Source: Erwinia sp. E602 (GTDB taxonomy: Bacteria; Pseudomonadota; Gammaproteobacteria; Enterobacterales; Enterobacteriaceae). Taken from it: a stretch of 64,000 nt of DNA. The translations under genes and the position numbers were made by a program. Positions 55,402 to 64,000 of this stretch are shown here, one piece after another (within the stretch, counting starts at the first letter, position 1; each line of letters begins with the position of its first letter). The stretch covers positions 3,286,001 to 3,350,000 of the forward strand of contig NZ_CP046582.1 in NCBI RefSeq assembly GCF_018141005.1, in the 5' to 3' direction. The notes under the pieces are model-generated. The model made no database searches, was not told the origin of the DNA, and saw only the letters and a list, made by a program, of their open reading frames with translations.

Positions 55402-56268
55402 TCAGCGCCCCATTCGCGCCATTGCCCTCTGGTACGCGCCACGACGCACCGCCCAGCGCAGCAGTGCGGCAATCAGCCGGATGCGGCCGCGGATCACCCG
55501 CCGCCGCAGCGGGCTGAAACGCAGCGAAAACCCCTGCTGCGCCCACTCAGGCAGCAGTTCGGTACCGGCCAGCAGGATCGCCTTCATCGCCGGCCGCCCC
55601 TGCCACGAGGGGGCCGGCGCGTTCATCAGCAGCGCCAGCACCTCGCGGGTGCGCGCGTCACAGCGCAGCTGCGGGCGCATGCGCTGCAGGTAGGCCGCCA
55701 CCTCCGCCACGCTGGACGGCACCTGCCGCGCGCCCAGCGCTACGGCGACCAGCGCCGCTTCCGCGTAATAGCGATCCTGGTCGGCCAGGCTGAGGTGGGG
55801 ATTCCTGTAGCGCAGATGGGCGGCGAGGAAGCAGCAGGTTTCCGCCACGTGCACCCACGTCAGCAGCGCCGGATCGCTGGCGGCGTAAGGCACGCCGTCG
55901 GCGTCGGTGCCGGTGATGTGCAGGTGGATCCGCTTCACGCGTTCGATCAGCGTCTGCGCATCGGCCCGGTTACCAAAGGTGGTGACGGCAATAAACTGGC
56001 TGGTGCGCCGCAGCCGCCCGAGCATATCTTCGCGGAAGGTTGAGTGGTCCCACACGCCGGCCAGCGCCAGCGGGTGCTGCATCTGCAACAGCAGCGCGGC
56101 GATACCGCCGCACAGCATTGAGGGAAAATCGCCGTGCACCTGCCAGACCGCGCTGTCCGGGCCGTAAAGGCCCGGATCGCCCGGCGGCTGCGACAGGTCA
56201 AACTCGTTCAGCGACAGGCCGTTAACGCGAAACACCTGCTGCTGAATGCGGTCTCTGAAGTTCAGCAT
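55402..56268 (-). CDS. Oxygenase MpaB-family (DUF2236) protein
   Basis: Predicted haem-type oxygenase-like protein of 288 residues. The family is named for the mycophenolic acid oxygenase MpaB and includes latex-clearing proteins. The conserved region reads GIAALLLQMQHPLALAGVWD (to the limit) with WDHSTFREDMLGRLRRT after it, and HVAETCCFLAAHLRY carries the second conserved histidine. No signal peptide is visible. It lies 23 bases from the bglX stop on the same strand. The substrate cannot be read; the isoprenoid link through nearby idi is only suggestive. Confidence 0.85.
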   Translation of the reverse strand: MLNFRDRIQQQVFRVNGLSLNEFDLSQPPGDPGLYGPDSAVWQVHGDFPSMLCGGIAALLLQMQHPLALAGVWDHSTFREDMLGRLRRTSQFIAVTTFGNRADAQTLIERVKRIHLHITGTDADGVPYAASDPALLTWVHVAETCCFLAAHLRYRNPHLSLADQDRYYAEAALVAVALGARQVPSSVAEVAAYLQRMRPQLRCDARTREVLALLMNAPAPSWQGRPAMKAILLAGTELLPEWAQQGFSLRFSPLRRRVIRGRIRLIAALLRWAVRRGAYQRAMARMGR

Positions 56269-56291
56269 CTCCGTCGCCTTACCCCGGTTCC

Positions 56292-58589
56292 TTACTGATA
56301 AGTGAACTCTGCATTCTGCGTACGCACCGAATCCAGCCCGATCATCACGTCAAATTTGCCCGGTTCCGCCACCTGCTGCATGCGGGCATTCCAGAACTTA
56401 AGCGCATTGACGTCGATCGGGAAGGTCACCGTCTGCGACTCGCCGGCCTTCAGCATGATCCGTCTGAAGCTCTTCAGCTCTTTCACCGGACGGCTGATGC
56501 TGGCGACCTGGTCGTGCAGATAGAGCTGCACCACGGTGGCACCGTCGCGCCTGCCGCTGTTGGTCACCGTCACGCTGGCGTCGATTTTGCCGTCACGCGG
56601 CAGCGTGGTGGCAGACAGCGTCACCGGGGAAACGGTAAAGGTGGTGTAGCTCAGGCCGTAACCAAACGGATAAAGCGGGCCGTTGGCCTCATCGTAGTAG
56701 TGCGAGGTGTATTTGTTCGGCTGCTCGAAGTTGTACGGACGCCCGGTGTTCAGATGGTTGTAGTAGATCGGCAGCTGGCCGACCGAACGCGGGAAGGACA
56801 TCGGCAGCTTGCCGGACGGATTGTAGTCACCGAACAGCACGTCGGCGATGGCGTTACCGCCCTCGGTGCCGCTGTACCAGCTCTCCAGCAGCGCGTCGGC
56901 CTGCTGGCTCTCCCTGACCAGCGCCAGCGCGCGGCCGTTCATCAGCACCAGCACCAGCGGTTTGCCGGTGGCTTTAACGGCCGAAATCAGCTTACGCTGG
57001 CTCTCCGGCAGGGTCAGATCGCTGCGGCTGGACGCTTCGTGCGCCATACCGCGCGCCTCACCGACCGCCAGCACCACCACGTCGGCTTTTTTCGCCGTCT
57101 CCACGGCTTCGTCCAGCAGCTGCTGCGGCGTGCCGGCGTCAACGCTGACCGCCTGCTCGTAGAGGTTAAGGAAATCCTGCACGCCTTTGTTATCGGTGAC
57201 GTTGGCGCCTTTGGCATACAGCAGGGTCGCTTTGCCGGCGGTGGCGTTTTTCATCCCCTGCAGCAGCGTAACCGACTGTTTCGCCACCCCGGCCGCCGAC
57301 CAGCTGCCCATCATATCGATCTGGCTGTCGGCCAGCGGGCCGATCAGCGCGATGGTGCCGCTGTTTTTCAGCGGCAGCGTGTCGAGGCGGTTCTTCAGCA
57401 GCACCTGGCTTTTGCGCGCCACGTCACGGGCCTCAGCCCGGTGCAGGCGGCTTTCGGCGTTGGTGTCGGCCGGGTCATCTTTGGCCGGGCCGAGGTGGCT
57501 GTAAGCGTCGTTAAACAGCCCCATATCGTATTTGACGTTGAGCACGTGGCGCGCCGCGTCGTCGATTTCCGCTTCGGTGACCGCTCCGCGCTTCACCAGC
57601 CCCGGCAGATACTTGCTGTAGTACTCGTCGCTCATGCTCATGTTCACGCCTGACTTGATCGCCACCCGCACCGCGTCCTCCGGGTCGCTGGCCACGCCGT
57701 GTTTGATCAGCTCCTTAATCGCACCGTGATCGCTGATGGTGATGCCCTTAAAGCCCCACTGGTCGCGCAGCACGTCCTTCAGCAGCCAGCTGTCGGCGCT
57801 GGCGGGCACGCCGTTCAGCGAGTTCAGCGCGACCATCACCCCGCCGCTGCCGGCGTCCAGCGCCGCTTTATACGGCGGCAGGTAGTCCTGGAACAGCCGC
57901 TGCGGGCTCATATCCACCGTGTTGTAGTCGCGCCCGCCCTCCACCGCGCCGTAGGCGGCGAAGTGCTTGACGCTGGTCATGATCGAATAGCGATCCGCCG
58001 GGCTGTTGCCCTGCATCGCCTTCACCAGCACCCGGCCCATCTCAGAGGTCAGATACGTGTCTTCACCAAAGCCCTCCGACCCCCGGCCCCAGCGCGGTTC
58101 GCGGGTCACGTCAACCATCGGGGCCCAGGTCATATTCAGGCCGTCGTCGGCGGCTTCATACGCGGAGATCCGCCCCACTTCCGCCACCGCATCGGTGTCC
58201 CAGCTGGCGGCCAGCGCCAGCGGGATCGGGAACTGCGTGCGCTGACCGTGGATCACGTCATAGGCAAAAAACAGCGGGATCTTCAGGCGGCTGAGTTCCA
58301 TCACCTGATCCTGCATCTGACGAATATCGTGCCGGGTCACGGTATTGAAAATTGCCCCCACCTGGCCATGCTGGATCATCTCGCGAATGGCCTCTTTCGG
58401 CGTCTCCGGCCCGACGCTGATCAGGCGCAGCTGGCCGATCTTCTCATCAAGGGTCATTTTCTTCAGCAGGCCGGTAACGTAAGCGTCGCGGGCTTCCGGG
58501 GTCAGCGGCTGCGCCACGGCGGCGGTTTCAGCCCGTGCAGGCTGCAGAACGAGGGTGGCAGCAAAGCTGGCCGCATAAATCCATTTCAT
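56292..58589 (-). CDS. bglX: Periplasmic beta-glucosidase BglX
   Basis: Family 3 glycoside hydrolase that cleaves beta-glucosides in the periplasm. The 765 residues equal E. coli BglX in length. A signal peptide ends near residue 20 (QPARA). The nucleophile Asp287 is in GITISDHGAIKEL, with SVKHFAAYGAVEGGRDYN supplying the substrate contacts and a fibronectin III-like domain at the C-terminus. bglX and dld are divergent, with the same partner as in E. coli, although there this pair lies at a distant chromosomal position. Confidence 0.95.
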   Translation of the reverse strand: MKWIYAASFAATLVLQPARAETAAVAQPLTPEARDAYVTGLLKKMTLDEKIGQLRLISVGPETPKEAIREMIQHGQVGAIFNTVTRHDIRQMQDQVMELSRLKIPLFFAYDVIHGQRTQFPIPLALAASWDTDAVAEVGRISAYEAADDGLNMTWAPMVDVTREPRWGRGSEGFGEDTYLTSEMGRVLVKAMQGNSPADRYSIMTSVKHFAAYGAVEGGRDYNTVDMSPQRLFQDYLPPYKAALDAGSGGVMVALNSLNGVPASADSWLLKDVLRDQWGFKGITISDHGAIKELIKHGVASDPEDAVRVAIKSGVNMSMSDEYYSKYLPGLVKRGAVTEAEIDDAARHVLNVKYDMGLFNDAYSHLGPAKDDPADTNAESRLHRAEARDVARKSQVLLKNRLDTLPLKNSGTIALIGPLADSQIDMMGSWSAAGVAKQSVTLLQGMKNATAGKATLLYAKGANVTDNKGVQDFLNLYEQAVSVDAGTPQQLLDEAVETAKKADVVVLAVGEARGMAHEASSRSDLTLPESQRKLISAVKATGKPLVLVLMNGRALALVRESQQADALLESWYSGTEGGNAIADVLFGDYNPSGKLPMSFPRSVGQLPIYYNHLNTGRPYNFEQPNKYTSHYYDEANGPLYPFGYGLSYTTFTVSPVTLSATTLPRDGKIDASVTVTNSGRRDGATVVQLYLHDQVASISRPVKELKSFRRIMLKAGESQTVTFPIDVNALKFWNARMQQVAEPGKFDVMIGLDSVRTQNAEFTYQ

Positions 58590-58773
58590 CAGATGATTCT
58601 CTCAGGTGACCAGAAGGGTTAACTGTTGTTGTCCCAGGGGTAACAAGTTGATTCAGTGTGTCATACCTTGAGGATAGCAGCTAGTTGGCGCACTATGAAT
58701 GTTGTATGAACCCCCCTCTCCGTGGCGGCGCACAGCGCCCGGCCAGCGGAGCCACCACTGAAAAGGACCGCCG

Positions 58774-60522
58774 ATGCACACGCCCTCCCCTGCAGGAAAA
58801 GCCCTGATTGCTGAACTGAGCCGCATCGTCGGCCGCCCCCATCTGCTGAGCGAGCCGGCGCAGACCGAGCGCTACCGCAAAGGCTTCCGCTCGGGAGAGG
58901 GCGACGCGCTGGCGGTGGTATTCCCCGGCTCGCTGCTGGAGCAGTGGCGCGTGCTGCAGGCCTGCGTGGCCGCCGACGTGATTATCCTGATGCAGGCGGC
59001 CAATACCGGCCTGACCGAAGGTTCGACGCCGAACGGCAGCGACTATCCACGCCAGATCGTGATTATCAGCACCCTGCGCATGGACAAAATCCGCCTGCTG
59101 GACGAGGGCAAACAGGTGCTGGCGTTTCCCGGCAGCACCCTCTATCAGCTGGAGAAGGCGCTGAAGCCGCTGGGGCGCGAGCCGCACTCGGTGATCGGCT
59201 CCTCCTGCATCGGTGCCTCGGTGCTCGGCGGCGTCTGTAATAACTCCGGCGGCTCGCTGATCAGGCGCGGCCCGGCCTATACCGAGCTGGCGCTCTACGC
59301 GCAGATCAACGCCGACGGCAAACTGCAGCTGGTCAATCACCTCGGTATCGATCTCGGCAGCAGCGCCGAGCAGATCCTTACCCGGCTGGACGACGACACC
59401 TGGCAGCCGTCTGACGTGCGGCAGGACCCGCGCCACGCCTCCGACCCCGACTACGCCGAACGGGTGCGCGACGTGGACGCCGACACCCCGTCGCGCTTTA
59501 ACGCCGACGCCCGCCGCCTGTATGAGGCCTCCGGCTGCGCCGGCAAGCTGGCGCTGTTTGCGGTGCGGCTGGACACCTTCGTCAGCGAACCCAACCAGCA
59601 GGTGTTCTATATCGGTACCTCAGATACCGCAGTGCTCGACCAGATCCGCCGCCATATACTGGCGAACTTCAGCCATCTGCCGGTGGCCGGGGAGTATATG
59701 CACCGCGATATTTTTGATATCGCCGAGCGCTATGGTAAAGACACCTTCGTGATGATCGACAAACTCGGCACCGACAGAATGCCGCTGTTCTTCGCGCTGA
59801 AAGGCCGCGCCGACGCGCTGCTGGCAAAGTTAAGAGGGGTGAAGCCGCACCTCAGCGACCGCCTGCTGCAGAAGCTGACCGCCCTGCTGCCCGCCCATCT
59901 GCCGAAACGGATGAAGGCGTACCGTGACAGCTTCCCGCACCACCTGATGCTGAAAATGTCCGGCGACGGCGTGGCCGAAGCCCGCGCGTACCTGCAGGAC
60001 TTTTTCCGCGACGCAGAGGGCGATTTCTTCGAGTGCGAAGGCAAAGAAGGTGCCCACGCCTTCCTGCACCGCTTCGCGGCGGCCGGGGCGGCGGTGCGCT
60101 ACCACGCTGTCCATCATGAGGAGGTGGAGGATATTCTGGCGCTGGATATCGCGCTGCGCCGCAACGATCGCGACTGGTTTGAAACCCTGCCCGCTGAATT
60201 TGACGAATTTATCAGCCACAGGCTCTACTACGGGCACTTCTTCTGCCACGTGTTCCACCAGGACTACATCGTCAAAAAAGGGGCGGACGTGCACGCGCTG
60301 AAGGAAAAAATGCTGGCGCTGCTGCACGAACGCGGCGCGGAATACCCGGCCGAGCACAACGTCGGCCACCTGTACAAAGCCCAGCCGCAGCTGCAGGCGT
60401 TTTACCAGCGGCTTGACCCCACCAACAGCTTTAACCCGGGGATTGGCAAAACCACCCGCGAGAAGCACTGGGGCGGCTGCGGCTGCGGGAAAGCGGCGGC
60501 GCCGGACGCGTCGCCGCGCTGA
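58774..60522 (+). CDS. dld: Quinone-dependent D-lactate dehydrogenase Dld
   Basis: Membrane-associated flavoenzyme that oxidises D-lactate to pyruvate and passes electrons to ubiquinone. The 582 residues (E. coli 571) have the PCMH FAD-binding domain with LMQAANTGLTEGSTPNG and GSSCIGASVLGGVCNNSGGS, the membrane-binding cap region, and the C-terminal PTNSFNPGIGKTT. A Cys-Gly pair (GGCGCG) near the end is slightly unusual. The start at 58774 follows AAAGGA. The next gene is 92 bases downstream on the same strand. Confidence 0.95.
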   Translation: MHTPSPAGKALIAELSRIVGRPHLLSEPAQTERYRKGFRSGEGDALAVVFPGSLLEQWRVLQACVAADVIILMQAANTGLTEGSTPNGSDYPRQIVIISTLRMDKIRLLDEGKQVLAFPGSTLYQLEKALKPLGREPHSVIGSSCIGASVLGGVCNNSGGSLIRRGPAYTELALYAQINADGKLQLVNHLGIDLGSSAEQILTRLDDDTWQPSDVRQDPRHASDPDYAERVRDVDADTPSRFNADARRLYEASGCAGKLALFAVRLDTFVSEPNQQVFYIGTSDTAVLDQIRRHILANFSHLPVAGEYMHRDIFDIAERYGKDTFVMIDKLGTDRMPLFFALKGRADALLAKLRGVKPHLSDRLLQKLTALLPAHLPKRMKAYRDSFPHHLMLKMSGDGVAEARAYLQDFFRDAEGDFFECEGKEGAHAFLHRFAAAGAAVRYHAVHHEEVEDILALDIALRRNDRDWFETLPAEFDEFISHRLYYGHFFCHVFHQDYIVKKGADVHALKEKMLALLHERGAEYPAEHNVGHLYKAQPQLQAFYQRLDPTNSFNPGIGKTTREKHWGGCGCGKAAAPDASPR

Positions 60523-60614
60523 AAACCGCGCGGTGAATTGTTTTTTCAGCGGTTTGCGTTAATAGTCAACACTATCACGGACTCAGGATCGGCCACCCGG
60601 GTGGCGGAGGAACT

Positions 60615-62063
60615 ATGGCAGCAGAGGCAGAAAAGCGTGTTTCCCCAGCAACGCAACACCTGTTTGCAGATAAGGATCGGATCTGGACGGCGGATGAAGT
60701 GCAGGCCGCCACCGGCGGTGAGTGGGTGACGCCGCCGCCGCCGGGCTGGGCGGCCAGCGGCTTATCGATTTACGCGCCGGCCTGCCAGCCGGGTAATATG
60801 GCGGTGGTCCGCAGCGAGGCGGATGAGAGCGGCATGCCGGCCAGAGCGGCCCTGCGGCTGGTGCCGCCCCCCGCCTGCCTGATCACCACCGATCCGGCCC
60901 CGCTGCTGCACAGCGGGCTGCCGCTGCTGAAAATCAGCGAGGGGTTTACCGCCATCATCAACCTGGGCCGCTATGCGCGCGACCAGATCCGGGGCAAGGT
61001 GCTGGGCGTTACCGGCAGCGCCGGCAAAACCACCTGCGTGGCGATGCTGGCGGACGCCCTGTCCGCCTGGGGGGCGAGCAGCAAAAGTGCGCACAACGCC
61101 AACCTGCCGCGCGGCGTGGCCTGGAACCTGGCCTCCGTCCCACGGGATACCCCGCACGTCATACTGGAGATGGCGATCGGGCGGATGGGGGTCAGTTCAC
61201 GCATGGCGCGGCCCGACATCGCCATTTTCACCAATATCCAGCCCGCCCACCTCGGGGAGAACAGCACCGTTCGCGACGTGGCGTTAACCAAAAGCGCCAT
61301 CTTCTTCGGCATGCAGCCGGGCGGTATCGCCATTCTGAACCGCGACATGCTGGAGTGGGAAACGGTGCATCAGGCCGCCACCGCGAAAGGTCTCAGCGTG
61401 CTGCACTACGGCAGCCATCAGAGCAGCGACGCCCGGCTGATCGGCTATGATGCGGTGCAGCAGCGCGTGGCGGCCGAAGTCTGCGGGCAGCCGCTAAACT
61501 ATTCGCTGGCGGCCGGCGGCAGGCATATGGCCCTCAACAGCCTGGCCGTGCTGGCGGCCGTCTCGGCGCTCGGCTATCCGCTGGAACCGGCCCTGGCGCG
61601 CCTGGCCGGCTTCACCGCCCTGGCGGGGCGGGGCGAGCAAAAACGGGTGACCCTCAACGGCACCGGCTTTGAACTGATTGATGACGCCTACAACGCTAAC
61701 CCTGGCTCAATGCAGGCCGCGCTGGAGCAGCTCAGCGAGCGGCCCTGCAGCGGCAGGCGTATTGCGGTGCTGAGTGAGATGAAGGAGCTGGGGCCGGAAA
61801 GCGAAGGGTACCATAGCCAGCTGGCGGCGCAGCTTAACGACAGCAGCATCGACGGCATCTGCCTGGTCGGCGCGATCTGGCAAGGCTGCTGGGCGCAGCT
61901 CAAACCGGAGAAAAGGATCGCCCTGCTCGACGATCCGCAACAGCTTAAGCCGCTGCTGCTGGCGCAGCTGCGGCCTGATGACACCGTGCTGTTTAAAGGT
62001 TCTAACAGCACCGGACTCCACCAGATCGTCAGCTGGATCGACGGCCAGCCAGGGGCGCGTTAA
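60615..62063 (+). CDS. MurF-like Mur ligase family protein
   Basis: Predicted ATP-dependent ligase of 482 residues resembling MurF. The ATP loop is GVTGSAGKTT at 131-140 (MurF usually reads GSNGKTT or GSSGKTT). The central domain has LEMAIGRMGVSSRMARPDIA, NIQPAHLGENSTV and the carbamylated-Lys region ALTKSAIF. DDAYNANPGSMQAAL, the MurF hallmark, is near 354. The N-terminal 120 residues lack the uridine-binding STDSR motif. It is a paralogue outside the dcw cluster, in tandem with dld, ATG after GGAGGAACT. The substrate may not be UDP-linked. Confidence 0.82.
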   Translation: MAAEAEKRVSPATQHLFADKDRIWTADEVQAATGGEWVTPPPPGWAASGLSIYAPACQPGNMAVVRSEADESGMPARAALRLVPPPACLITTDPAPLLHSGLPLLKISEGFTAIINLGRYARDQIRGKVLGVTGSAGKTTCVAMLADALSAWGASSKSAHNANLPRGVAWNLASVPRDTPHVILEMAIGRMGVSSRMARPDIAIFTNIQPAHLGENSTVRDVALTKSAIFFGMQPGGIAILNRDMLEWETVHQAATAKGLSVLHYGSHQSSDARLIGYDAVQQRVAAEVCGQPLNYSLAAGGRHMALNSLAVLAAVSALGYPLEPALARLAGFTALAGRGEQKRVTLNGTGFELIDDAYNANPGSMQAALEQLSERPCSGRRIAVLSEMKELGPESEGYHSQLAAQLNDSSIDGICLVGAIWQGCWAQLKPEKRIALLDDPQQLKPLLLAQLRPDDTVLFKGSNSTGLHQIVSWIDGQPGAR

Positions 62064-62121
62064 CCCCCTCATTATGGGGAGCGCCGTCTGACCGACCCTT
62101 CGTCACTCCCCGCGCGCTGAG

Positions 62122-64000
62122 TTACGGCTGTGGAAGATCCTCGCCGCGGCTGCGGTGCGGCCGGTCAATAATCATCGTCTGCGGCGTCGACAGCATCACC
62201 CCTTCTTTACGTAAGCGGGTCAGGATATCGAACAGCAGGTCGCTTTTCGCCCCGCCGACCTGGCGCGGGCTGGCGACGTTGCCGGTCACCGACAGCACGA
62301 TTCCGGTTGCGGTGAGGTCCTTAAACGACACCGACGGCTCTGGCGTCTCCAGAATGCGTTCATTATCGGCATAGACGTCGAGCAGCAGCTGGCGCACCTG
62401 CTGCGGATCGATGTCCAGCGGGAAGGTCAGGGTGATGGTCGCCACCCCCTGCGCGTTGCCCATCGTCGCGTTGCGCACGTTCTGCGAGATAAACTGCGAG
62501 TTGGGCACGATCACCGTCGAGCGGTCGCTGAGCTGGATTTCGGTGGCACGCACGTTGATACGGCGAATATCCCCCTCAATACCGCTAATGCTCACCAGAT
62601 CGCCGACCTTCACCGGCCGTTCGGTCAGCAGGATCAGGCCGGAGATAAAGTTCTTCACGATCTCCTGCAGGCCAAAACCGATACCCACCGACAGCGCGCT
62701 GACGATCCACGCCAGCTTGTTCCACTGCAGGCCCATAACCGACAGCGTCATCAGGATCACCAGCACAAAACCGATATTGCTGAACAGGGTGACCAGCGAC
62801 ACGCGCATGCCTTTGTCCATCATGGTTTTCGGCAGGAAATCGTGCTCCAGCCAGCGCTTCACCGAGCGCAGCACCCACATGCCGACCACCAGGCACACCA
62901 GCGCGTTAACCACGTGCGCCGGCACGATATTCATCGACTCCAGACCCTTGCCGCCCCAGAACTCAATCGCCTTCTGCACCAGCTCAATCGGCGTGGCGGT
63001 ACCAAAGGTGCCGTTCAGTATCGCCATCGCGGCGACCAGGATCAGGATAGTTTTACCCAGCGCGCCGAGCAGCGCGGCGACCTGGCCGAGATGGCGGGCA
63101 TCAATGTTCAGCGAGGTCTGAATGCGCTTGCCGGAGGCGGTGCTGGTGGAGAACAGGCTCTCACAGCCGTCCGCCACCAGCTGGCTGAAGATGTAGAACA
63201 GGCCGAAGACGATGCCCACCCAGATCAGCTCATAGCTGAGGAAGCGCGCCAGGGTGATATAGCCAATCACCAGCGTAATCATGATCGCCACGCCGGTCAG
63301 CGTCAGGCCCATCTGGATCAGGCCGGCCAGCGTGGTACGCGCTTCGGGCTGGTGCCCTTCCAGCAGCATCCGCCGGCGCACGCGGTTGGTACGGAAGCTG
63401 ATCGACAGCGCGGTCGCGCCGACCAGCAGCGCGGTCATGCCGTTGGCAAAGATGGTGGTCCCCACGCTGGTGTTGGCGCTGCTGTTAAAGATCTCCACCG
63501 TCTGGAAGATAAACACCAGCGCGGCGGTCAGCGGCGGATAGGGTTTCAGCGCCAGCGCCACCTCGTTAGAGATATTCGGCAGGCGCCACGACGGCCGGCG
63601 GGTGGAGAGAAACGCCCGCCCCAGCCCGGCGATCAGCCCGCAGAAAATACTCAGGCCCACCAGCTTGTCGGCAAAGGTGCGCACGTCGTCCACCACCTGG
63701 TCATGGCGGGTAAACGCCTGATCGAGGAAGTTAAACGCCAGCACCACCGCGCCAAGGGTGGTCAGCGCCGTCGCCGCCGCAAGGAAGCTGCGGCGCATGC
63801 GCCCTTCCGGCAGATGGTTGATCCCCACCCAGGCCAGAAACTCTTCCAGATAACGCCGGCCAAGGGTGGCTACCAGCACCGCCGCCAGCGCCCAGGCGAT
63901 AGTGCCGAAACGCCAGCCATCGGACCAGGAGAGCGCCGCCGTGGTGGCCAGTTCATCAACAAAATCGCTGATTTTGCTGCTGTCTTCCTCCTGGGTGTTA
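62122..64000 (-). CDS. MscS-type mechanosensitive channel, large (5' end outside window)
   Basis: The 625 visible C-terminal residues of a large inner-membrane channel of the MscS superfamily; the frame stays open to the right edge, so the N-terminus is missing. At least eight hydrophobic segments precede the pore helix region WNKLAWIVSALSVGIGFGLQ, followed by EIVKNFISGLILLTERPVKV and the beta domain GDIRRINVRATEIQLSDRST. The whole resembles the MscK/YjeP-like long channels and DUF3772-containing proteins more than the short MscS. A GTG-start form at 63879 would lack the N-terminal domain and is unlikely to be the true start. Confidence 0.85.
   Translation of the reverse strand, partial: NTQEEDSSKISDFVDELATTAALSWSDGWRFGTIAWALAAVLVATLGRRYLEEFLAWVGINHLPEGRMRRSFLAAATALTTLGAVVLAFNFLDQAFTRHDQVVDDVRTFADKLVGLSIFCGLIAGLGRAFLSTRRPSWRLPNISNEVALALKPYPPLTAALVFIFQTVEIFNSSANTSVGTTIFANGMTALLVGATALSISFRTNRVRRRMLLEGHQPEARTTLAGLIQMGLTLTGVAIMITLVIGYITLARFLSYELIWVGIVFGLFYIFSQLVADGCESLFSTSTASGKRIQTSLNIDARHLGQVAALLGALGKTILILVAAMAILNGTFGTATPIELVQKAIEFWGGKGLESMNIVPAHVVNALVCLVVGMWVLRSVKRWLEHDFLPKTMMDKGMRVSLVTLFSNIGFVLVILMTLSVMGLQWNKLAWIVSALSVGIGFGLQEIVKNFISGLILLTERPVKVGDLVSISGIEGDIRRINVRATEIQLSDRSTVIVPNSQFISQNVRNATMGNAQGVATITLTFPLDIDPQQVRQLLLDVYADNERILETPEPSVSFKDLTATGIVLSVTGNVASPRQVGGAKSDLLFDILTRLRKEGVMLSTPQTMIIDRPHRSRGEDLPQP

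Overview
The window is a chromosomal segment of a GC-rich enterobacterium. Gene content and order point to the Erwiniaceae (Erwinia or Pantoea type), although no rRNA or housekeeping marker is present to fix the genus. Much of it keeps the order of the E. coli K-12 dinG-to-gsiA region, read backwards: gsiA, iaaA, moeA, moeB, ybiT, ybiR, mntR, mntS, opgE, ompX, rhtA, dps, glnHPQ, ybiO, rlmF, ybiB, dinG. Accessory blocks interrupt this backbone.

Layout. 1-7.3 kb: glutathione importer ATPase (cut by the left edge), isoaspartyl peptidase, the moeAB molybdenum cofactor pair, a membrane diguanylate cyclase and the ABC-F protein YbiT. 7.4-13.6 kb: accessory genes. First comes a visibly AT-richer MFS/LysR/GNAT group, then an oxidoreductase, a DJ-1/Hsp31-like protein and a NemR-like TetR repressor with a duplicated operator, then a repeat-rich spacer. 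13.6-17.9 kb: a complete EmrAB-type efflux system with its outer-membrane channel. 18-31 kb: backbone genes for manganese control (mntR, mntS), OpgE, OmpX, RhtA, Dps, glutamine uptake with sigma-54/NtrC control, YbiO and RlmF. 31-33 kb: an exported protein of unknown function, a flavin reductase-like protein and a nucleotidase. 33.2-41.5 kb: a complete five-step histidine utilisation cluster (hutG, I, F, D, C, H, U) with HutC-like operators. 41.6-46.1 kb: an M20 amidohydrolase, ybiB, and dinG with a clear LexA box.

46.4-53.3 kb holds the most unusual unit. A second MlrA/CarH-type MerR regulator heads eight tightly coupled genes: a SnoaL-like protein, an SDR, an FAD amine-oxidase-like protein, DUF1365, a cyclopropane-synthase-like methyltransferase, DUF2878, a chalcone-isomerase-like exported protein and a DUF3833 lipoprotein. 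The methyltransferase lacks two of the five bicarbonate-site residues of E. coli Cfa. The operon is interrupted by an 18-unit heptanucleotide repeat. It looks like a membrane-lipid modification pathway under its own regulator.

53.3-64 kb: a 34-residue membrane peptide, isopentenyl-diphosphate isomerase (idi), a SUFU-domain protein, a DUF2236 oxygenase, divergent bglX and dld, a MurF-like ligase without an obvious uridine-binding motif, and an MscS-type channel cut by the right edge. No tRNA, rRNA, CRISPR array, insertion sequence, integrase or prophage gene was seen.
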